Below are positions 58,357 to 64,000 of a DNA stretch of 64,000 nt, one piece after another. Location of the stretch: positions 248,001 to 312,000 of the forward strand of contig NZ_JAVDUV010000002.1 in the NCBI RefSeq assembly GCF_031456545.1. The letters are read 5' to 3'. This DNA is from Agromyces sp. 3263. Lineage in GTDB: Bacteria > Actinomycetota > Actinomycetes > Actinomycetales > Microbacteriaceae. Made by a program: the position numbers and the translations under genes. How positions within the stretch are numbered: the first letter of the stretch is position 1; every line of letters begins with the position of its first letter. The notes beneath the pieces are model-generated. The model made no database searches. It worked only from the letters and a program-made list of their open reading frames with translations, and had not been told where the DNA came from.

Positions 58357-59409
58357 ATGCCCGCCGAACAGACCTGGCCCTCCATCATCTCCGCGCTCCT
58401 CGACGGCGAGGACCTCAGCGTGTCGGATGCCGCGTGGTGCATGGAGCAGGTCATGACGGGCACCGCGACCCAGGCCCAACTCGCCGGCTTCCTGATCGCC
58501 CTCCGGGTCAAGGGGGAGACGGTCGACGAGATCGTCGGCTTCCGCGATGCCGTCCTCGAGCACGCCATCCCGCTGCCGGTCGACCCCATGGCCCTCGACA
58601 TCGTCGGCACGGGCGGCGACCGCTTCGGCACGGTCAACGTCTCGACGATGGCGTCCGTCGTCGCCGCGGCATCCGGAGTGCCCGTGATCAAGCACGGCAA
58701 CCGTGCGGCGAGCTCCTCGTCGGGCTCGTCCGACGTGCTCGCGGCGCTGGGCCTCGACCTCGCCCTCCCGGCGGAGCGCGTCGCCGAGGTGCTGGGGGAG
58801 GCGGGCATCACGTTCGCCTTCGCCGGCGCGTTCCACCCGGGCTTCAAGCACGCGGGGCCCGTGCGGGCCGAACTCGGCGTGCCCACGGTGTTCAACTTCC
58901 TCGGTCCGCTGTGCAATCCCGCACGCCCCGAGGCATCCGCCGTCGGAGTCGCCCACCTCGATCGGGTGCCGCTCATCGTGGGCGTGTTCCAGACCCGCGG
59001 CGCGACCGCGCTCGTCTTCCGAGGCGACGATGGGCTCGACGAGCTGACGACGACCGGCCACTCGCACATGTGGGAGGTCTCGCTCGGCACCGTGAAGGAG
59101 CACGACCTCGACCCGCGCGACCTCGGCATCCAGCGCGCGCGTATCGACCAGCTCGTCGGCGGCGATGCCGCGCACAATGCCGAGATCGTGCATCGGGTCC
59201 TCGCGGGGGAACGCGGACCCGTACGCGACATCGTCGTGCTGAACGCCGCGGCAGGTTTGGTGTCGTTCGCGCTCGCGAAGGACCCGACCGAGTTCCAGCG
59301 GGCGATCCTGGACCGCTTCCGCGACAAGATGGCAGTGGCCGAGGAGGCGATCGACAGCGGCGCGGCAGCGCGCAAGCTCGAGGAGTGGATCGCCGCCACG
59401 AGGCGCTGA
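58357..59409 (+). CDS. trpD: Anthranilate phosphoribosyltransferase
   Basis: 350 residues; second step of tryptophan synthesis, joining anthranilate to PRPP. Motifs: DIVGTGGDRFGTVNVST (PRPP loop), IKHGNRAASSSSGSSD, FHPGFKHAGPVR, FNFLGPLCNPARP. No other trp gene is in the window. TAGGAT (58345-58350) is 6 nt before the ATG: leaderless by inspection. Diverges from ctaE. Confidence 0.96.
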   Translation: MPAEQTWPSIISALLDGEDLSVSDAAWCMEQVMTGTATQAQLAGFLIALRVKGETVDEIVGFRDAVLEHAIPLPVDPMALDIVGTGGDRFGTVNVSTMASVVAAASGVPVIKHGNRAASSSSGSSDVLAALGLDLALPAERVAEVLGEAGITFAFAGAFHPGFKHAGPVRAELGVPTVFNFLGPLCNPARPEASAVGVAHLDRVPLIVGVFQTRGATALVFRGDDGLDELTTTGHSHMWEVSLGTVKEHDLDPRDLGIQRARIDQLVGGDAAHNAEIVHRVLAGERGPVRDIVVLNAAAGLVSFALAKDPTEFQRAILDRFRDKMAVAEEAIDSGAAARKLEEWIAATRR

Positions 59410-59467
59410 CTCCGCTGAACTCGGGCCAGCGTGATGCGAACCCGGCGTACGACAGCGGCCGGGCATG

Positions 59468-59500
59468 CGACAGGCCCCGCGGAGGTCGCGGGGCCTGTCG
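59468..59500. terminator. Bidirectional terminator between trpD and glpK
   Basis: CGACAGGCCCCGCG (59468-59481) / CGCGGGGCCTGTCG (59487-59500), loop GAGGT, between convergent genes. Confidence 0.9.
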
Positions 59501-59508
59501 TCAGGTGA

Positions 59509-61023
59509 TCAGCGCACGTCGTCGTCGACCCAGTCGAAGGTCTTCGTGACGGCCTTCTTCCAGAGCCGGATCTGACGGTCGCGCTCCTCGGCCTCCATCT
59601 TGGGCTCCCACCGGGAGTCCTCTTGCCAGTTCGCGCGGAGCTCGTCGAGGTCGGACCAGAACCCCACGGCCAGTCCCGCGGCGTACGCGGCGCCGAGGGC
59701 GGTCGTCTCGGCGACGACCGGACGCACGACCGGAACGCCCAGGATGTCGGCCTGGAACTGCATGAGCGTGTTGTTCGCGATCATGCCGCCGTCGACCTTC
59801 AGCTCGGTCAGGTCCACCCCGGAGTCGGCGTTGACGGCCTCGAGCACCTCGCGGGTCTGGAACGCCGTCGCCTCGAGCGCGGCCCGGGCGATGTGGCCCT
59901 TGTTCACGTAGCGGGTGAGTCCGACGAGTGCCCCGCGGGCATCCGAGCGCCAGTACGGCGCGAAGAGACCCGAGAACGCGGGCACGAAGTACGCGCCGCC
60001 GTTGTCCTCCACCGTCTTGGCGAGATCCTCCACCTCTGCCGCGCTCGAGATCAGGCCCAGGTTGTCGCGCAGCCATTGGATCAGCGATCCGGTCACGGCG
60101 ATCGACCCCTCGAGGGCATAGTGCGCCGGCCCGTCGCCGAGCTTGTAGCCCAGCGTGGTGAGCAGCCCGTTCTTCGAGTGCACGACCTCGGTGTCGGTGT
60201 TGAAGATGAGGAAGTTGCCGGTGCCGTAGGTGTTCTTCGACTCCCCGGCGTCGAACGCCGCCTGGCCGAACGTCGCGGCCTGCTGGTCGCCCAGGATGCC
60301 GGCGACGGGGACCTCGCGGAGGAGGCTCGACGGCTCGACGGTGCCGTAGACCTCGGACGACGACTTGATCGCCGGCATCATGGACTTCGGCACGCCGAAC
60401 GCGGCGAGGATGTCGTCGCGCCAGCTGAGCGTCTCGAGGTCCATGAACATCGTGCGACTGGCGTTGGTGACATCTGTGGCGTGCACGCCGCCGTCGACGC
60501 CGCCGGTGAGGTTCCAGAGCACCCAGCTGTCGGTGGTGCCGAAGAGCAGGTCGCCGGCCTCGGCCTTCTCGCGCGCGCCGTCGACGTTCTCGAGGATCCA
60601 GACGATCTTCGTGCCCGAGAAGTAGGTGGCGAGCGGCAGGCCGACATCCTGCTTGAACCGCTCGACCCCGCCGTCGGCGGCGAGGCGGTCGACGATGGGC
60701 TGGGTGCGGGTGTCCTGCCAGACGATGGCGTTGTAGACCGGCTGGCCGGTGTTCTTGTCCCACACCACGGCCGTCTCGCGCTGGTTGGTGATGCCCACGG
60801 CAGCGATGTCATGGCGGGTGAGGTCGGCCTTGCCGAGGGCCTGGCCGATCACCTCGCGCGTGTTGCGCCAGATCTCCAGCGGGTCGTGCTCGACCCACCC
60901 TGCCCTGGGGAAGATCTGCTCGTGCTCGAGCTGTCCGGTGGCGACGATCGACCCCTTCTTGTCGAAGATGATCGTGCGGGTGCTCGTCGTTCCCTGGTCG
61001 ATCGCCAGGATGTAGTCGGCCAT
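59509..61023 (-). CDS. glpK: Glycerol kinase
   Basis: 504 residues; phosphorylates glycerol to sn-glycerol 3-phosphate. FGGY motifs: [61 protein letters not shown] (ATP), and [28 protein letters not shown] precedes ATG 61023. Follows glpF by 107 bp, with a hairpin between. Confidence 0.97.
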   Translation of the reverse strand: MADYILAIDQGTTSTRTIIFDKKGSIVATGQLEHEQIFPRAGWVEHDPLEIWRNTREVIGQALGKADLTRHDIAAVGITNQRETAVVWDKNTGQPVYNAIVWQDTRTQPIVDRLAADGGVERFKQDVGLPLATYFSGTKIVWILENVDGAREKAEAGDLLFGTTDSWVLWNLTGGVDGGVHATDVTNASRTMFMDLETLSWRDDILAAFGVPKSMMPAIKSSSEVYGTVEPSSLLREVPVAGILGDQQAATFGQAAFDAGESKNTYGTGNFLIFNTDTEVVHSKNGLLTTLGYKLGDGPAHYALEGSIAVTGSLIQWLRDNLGLISSAAEVEDLAKTVEDNGGAYFVPAFSGLFAPYWRSDARGALVGLTRYVNKGHIARAALEATAFQTREVLEAVNADSGVDLTELKVDGGMIANNTLMQFQADILGVPVVRPVVAETTALGAAYAAGLAVGFWSDLDELRANWQEDSRWEPKMEAEERDRQIRLWKKAVTKTFDWVDDDVR

Positions 61024-61097
61024 GACTTCCTCTCAATTGTGCGGATGCCCCGAGGGCACGCATGCCGAGGGGGCCTGTTGCGTGCGAAAGACGGAGA

Positions 61098-61119
61098 GGC
61101 CGGCCCGTTCGGACCGGCC
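61098..61119. terminator. Hairpin between glpF and glpK
   Basis: GGCCGG-C-CCG-TT-CGG-A-CCGGCC (61098-61119; one mismatch) in the glpF-glpK gap; may attenuate glpK or stabilise the glpF message. Confidence 0.4.
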
Positions 61120-61130
61120 CCGCCGGATGG

Positions 61131-61904
61131 TCAGGTGATGATCGGCAGCAGCCAGAGCGCCGCCCAGCCGGCCAGGACGCCGCCGATGATCGGGCCCACG
61201 ACCGGAACCCACGAGTAGGACCAGTCGGAGGCGCCCTTGCCCCTGATGGGGAGGAACGCGTGGGCGAGCCGGGGCCCGAGGTCACGGGCCGGGTTGATCG
61301 CGTATCCGGTCGGGCCACCGAGCGAGACGCCGATGCCGACCACGAGGAGGGCGACCGGCAGCGCACCGAGCGAGGCGAGTCCGGAGGGATCGCCCTGTCG
61401 GCCGAAGCCGATCACGACGAAGACCAGGACGAACGTGCCGATGATCTCGGTGACCAGGTTCCATGCGTAGTTGCGGATGCCGGGGCCCGTCGAGAAGGTG
61501 CCGAGCTTGGGCGCCGGGTCGGGCTCCTCATCGAAGTGCTGCTTGTAGGCGAGCCAGACGATGACGGCACCGATGATGGCGCCGATCAGCTGGGCACCGA
61601 TGTAGGCGATGACGGAGAGGAAGTTGACCGGAACCGTGAGGTCGAGCGCGGCGTTGCCGAATTCGGTCGCACCGTTCGCGACGAGGCCCAGCGTCACTGC
61701 CGGGTTGATGTGCGCGCCGGAGGCGTAGGCGACGATCACGCCGGCGAAGACCGCGAAGCCCCAGCCGAACGTCACCATGAGGAACCCGCCGTTGAAGCCC
61801 TTCGTCTTCGCGAGGGCGACGTTGGCCACGACACCGCAGCCGAGGAGCACCAGCATCGCGGTGCCCACGAGTTCCGAGAGGAACAATATTCCGAGATTGT
61901 CCAC
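61131..61904 (-). CDS. glpF: Glycerol uptake facilitator (aquaglyceroporin)
   Basis: 257 residues from GTG 61904 (GGAAGG 5 nt upstream). Six-helix MIP fold with both NPA boxes: SGAHINPAVTLG and GYAINPARDLGPR; the Asp after the second NPAR marks glycerol facilitators rather than water channels. Passive glycerol entry feeding glpK. Upstream in-frame ATG 61970 would add 22 basic residues with no membrane character and lacks a ribosome site. Confidence 0.92.
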   Translation of the reverse strand: MDNLGILFLSELVGTAMLVLLGCGVVANVALAKTKGFNGGFLMVTFGWGFAVFAGVIVAYASGAHINPAVTLGLVANGATEFGNAALDLTVPVNFLSVIAYIGAQLIGAIIGAVIVWLAYKQHFDEEPDPAPKLGTFSTGPGIRNYAWNLVTEIIGTFVLVFVVIGFGRQGDPSGLASLGALPVALLVVGIGVSLGGPTGYAINPARDLGPRLAHAFLPIRGKGASDWSYSWVPVVGPIIGGVLAGWAALWLLPIIT

Positions 61905-62121
61905 GTCGACCTTCCATCCTTTTCGCTTGGCCCCGAGGGCTTCGCCCAGGGGCGGAACACTGCCCACCATACTCAGGCCATGCACCGCGCGGAATGGGCG
62001 CGCTGGATTTGCGGATGCTCCTACCACGGCGACCCCGAGGGGCGTAGGTTGAGTCGCGAGTGCTGCGTCGGCGCCGATGCACGGTCGCGTGGCGTGCGAC
62101 AGCCATGGTGAAGGGATGCTC

Positions 62122-63123
<1,002 letters not shown>

Positions 63124-63133
63124 GGAGGCATCC

Positions 63134-63781
63134 GTGGGTCTGGACAGCACCTGGGCGGTGGAGTGGGTCAGGCGAAGCGCCGAGGTCATCTCCGAGCATC
63201 GCGTCGAACTGCTCACGCTCGACCGCGAGATCGGCGACGGCGACCACGGGGAGAACATGGATCGCGGCTTCCAGGCGGTCCTGCCCAAACTCGACGACCT
63301 GCCCGCCGGCTCCACCCCGGGTGACGTCCTGAAGCTCGTCGCGACGACGCTCATCTCGACGGTCGGCGGGGCGGCTGGTCCGCTCTACGGCACCGCCTAC
63401 CTGAAGGGCGCCGTGGCGGCGGGCTCCGACGCGACGCTCGACGGTGCCGCCGTCGCCGCCGTCCTCGCGGCGGCCCGAGACGGGATCGTGCTCCGCGGCA
63501 AGGCGGAACCGGGCGACAAGACCATGATCGACGCCTGGACGCCTGCGGTCGACGCCGCGGAGTCGGCTGCGGGCAACGGCGCGGATGCCGCGGCCGTGTT
63601 CGCCGCCGCGGCCGAGGCCGCTGAGGCCGGTGCCGTCGCAACGGAGCCGCTCGTCGCCCGCAAGGGGCGTGCCAGCTACCTGGGGGAGCGTTCCGCCGGT
63701 CACCGCGATCCCGGGGCGCAGTCCACGGCGCTGCTGCTCAGGGCCGCCGCCGACACCGCGTCGACGGCCGCGGGAGCCTGA
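63134..63781 (+). CDS. dhaL: Dihydroxyacetone kinase subunit DhaL
   Basis: 215 residues; carries tightly bound ADP that is rephosphorylated by DhaM. Metal/ADP motif DREIGDGDHGENMDRG, then TVGGAAGPLYGTAYLKG and GDKTMIDAWTPA. The C-terminal RASYLGERSAGHRDPGAQST closes the domain. 10 bp after dhaK. Confidence 0.95.
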   Translation: MGLDSTWAVEWVRRSAEVISEHRVELLTLDREIGDGDHGENMDRGFQAVLPKLDDLPAGSTPGDVLKLVATTLISTVGGAAGPLYGTAYLKGAVAAGSDATLDGAAVAAVLAAARDGIVLRGKAEPGDKTMIDAWTPAVDAAESAAGNGADAAAVFAAAAEAAEAGAVATEPLVARKGRASYLGERSAGHRDPGAQSTALLLRAAADTASTAAGA

Positions 63782-63782
63782 G

Positions 63783-64000
63783 GTGGGGACACCCGGCAAG
63801 GTCGGCGTCGTCTTCGTCTCGCATTCCGCGCGCATCGCCGACGGCCTCGTCGAGCTCGCCCGCCAGATGGCCCCGAGCGCGGCACTCGTCGCCGCAGGCG
63901 GCACCGATGACGGACGCATCGGCACCAGCTTCGACCTCGTGAGCGCGGGCATCGGCGCAGCGGATGCCGGTGACGGCGTCGTCGTCCTGTGCGACCTGGG
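63783..64000 (+). CDS. dhaM: Dihydroxyacetone kinase phosphoryl donor DhaM, N-terminal part
   Basis: GTG 63783, one base after the dhaL stop, opens a frame that runs to the window end (72 codons). It encodes a PTS EIIA(Man)-like domain: KVGVVFVSHSARIADGLVELARQM, where the His after VS is the phosphorylation site. The rest lies outside. DhaM proteins link to EI/HPr by phosphotransfer. Confidence 0.88.
   Translation, partial: MGTPGKVGVVFVSHSARIADGLVELARQMAPSAALVAAGGTDDGRIGTSFDLVSAGIGAADAGDGVVVLCDL

Noticed and set aside
62077..62121. dhaK start at 62077 or 62116
   Set aside because: GTG 62122 gives the usual KKIINDP start and has AAGGG at 6 nt; the earlier starts lack a properly spaced site.

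Overview
The window is about 70% GC, dense and almost wholly chromosomal housekeeping DNA from a high-GC actinobacterium. The gene set and gene order (homodimeric PDH E1 next to a PucR-type regulator and fabD-fabH-acpP-fabF; glnA2-glnE beside glnA1; RDD/DUF4191/lipA/lipB; hrdB-like sigma factor with murT-gatD and a parE/parC pair; ctaCDF plus ctaE-qcrCAB; polyphosphate glucokinase) point to Actinomycetota. The abundance of the octamer CGGATGCC/GGCATCCG, together with the DUF3145, DUF4191, DUF3043 and DUF7455 genes, suggests family Microbacteriaceae (Agromyces-like); the family call is inference. I see no IS element, prophage, integron, CRISPR array or plasmid gene.

Layout. 0-4.4 kb: end of an NAD(P)-binding protein, a zinc-ribbon nuclease-like protein, a stand-alone family A DNA polymerase, a PadR regulator and DUF3145. 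4.5-12.2 kb (all minus): aceE, a FasR-like activator, then fabD-fabH-acpP-fabF, linking acetyl-CoA production to fatty acid synthesis. 12.4-18.6 kb: peroxiredoxin, membrane protein, tRNA-Val(TAC), NIF3-like protein, zinc-ribbon coiled-coil protein, rnpB, ppgK, map, a SPOR-like protein, panB. 18.7-24.7 kb: nitrogen assimilation (glnA2, glnE, glnA1) with a clear GlnR-type operator. 24.8-34.1 kb: lipoate synthesis (lipB-lipA), E2 and E3 of 2-oxoacid dehydrogenases (sucB, lpd), pepA and a membrane pseudokinase. 34.2-47.2 kb: PAC2 protein, primary sigma factor with a structured leader, murT-gatD, parE and parC separated by a flavoprotein, a phosphatase-like protein, DUF3043. 47.2-58.2 kb: dipeptidase, erpA, and the aa3 oxidase and bc1 operons (ctaC-ctaD-ctaF forward; ctaE-qcrC-qcrA-qcrB reverse) with two methyltransferase genes between them. 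58.3-64 kb: trpD, then glycerol/dihydroxyacetone use (glpF-glpK diverging from dhaK-dhaL-dhaM; dhaM runs off the window).

The genes connect: AceE, SucB and Lpd are PDH components needing lipoyl groups from LipB/LipA, and acetyl-CoA feeds the adjacent fab operon; GlnE adenylylates GlnA1 while GlnA2 lacks the target tyrosine; ErpA and the Rieske/cytochrome genes serve respiration.

The most unusual points are: (1) a MurT-GatD pair in which GatD has Gly in place of the catalytic Cys and MurT has no cysteine at all, hence no zinc ribbon; (2) widespread apparent leaderless genes, with a -10 hexamer 6-8 nt before the start codon, including a 17-bp near-palindrome at 17486-17502 carrying both start codons and both -10 hexamers of two divergent genes; (3) a second shared bidirectional -10 at 47200-47207; (4) a nested hairpin at the 5' end of the rpoD transcript.
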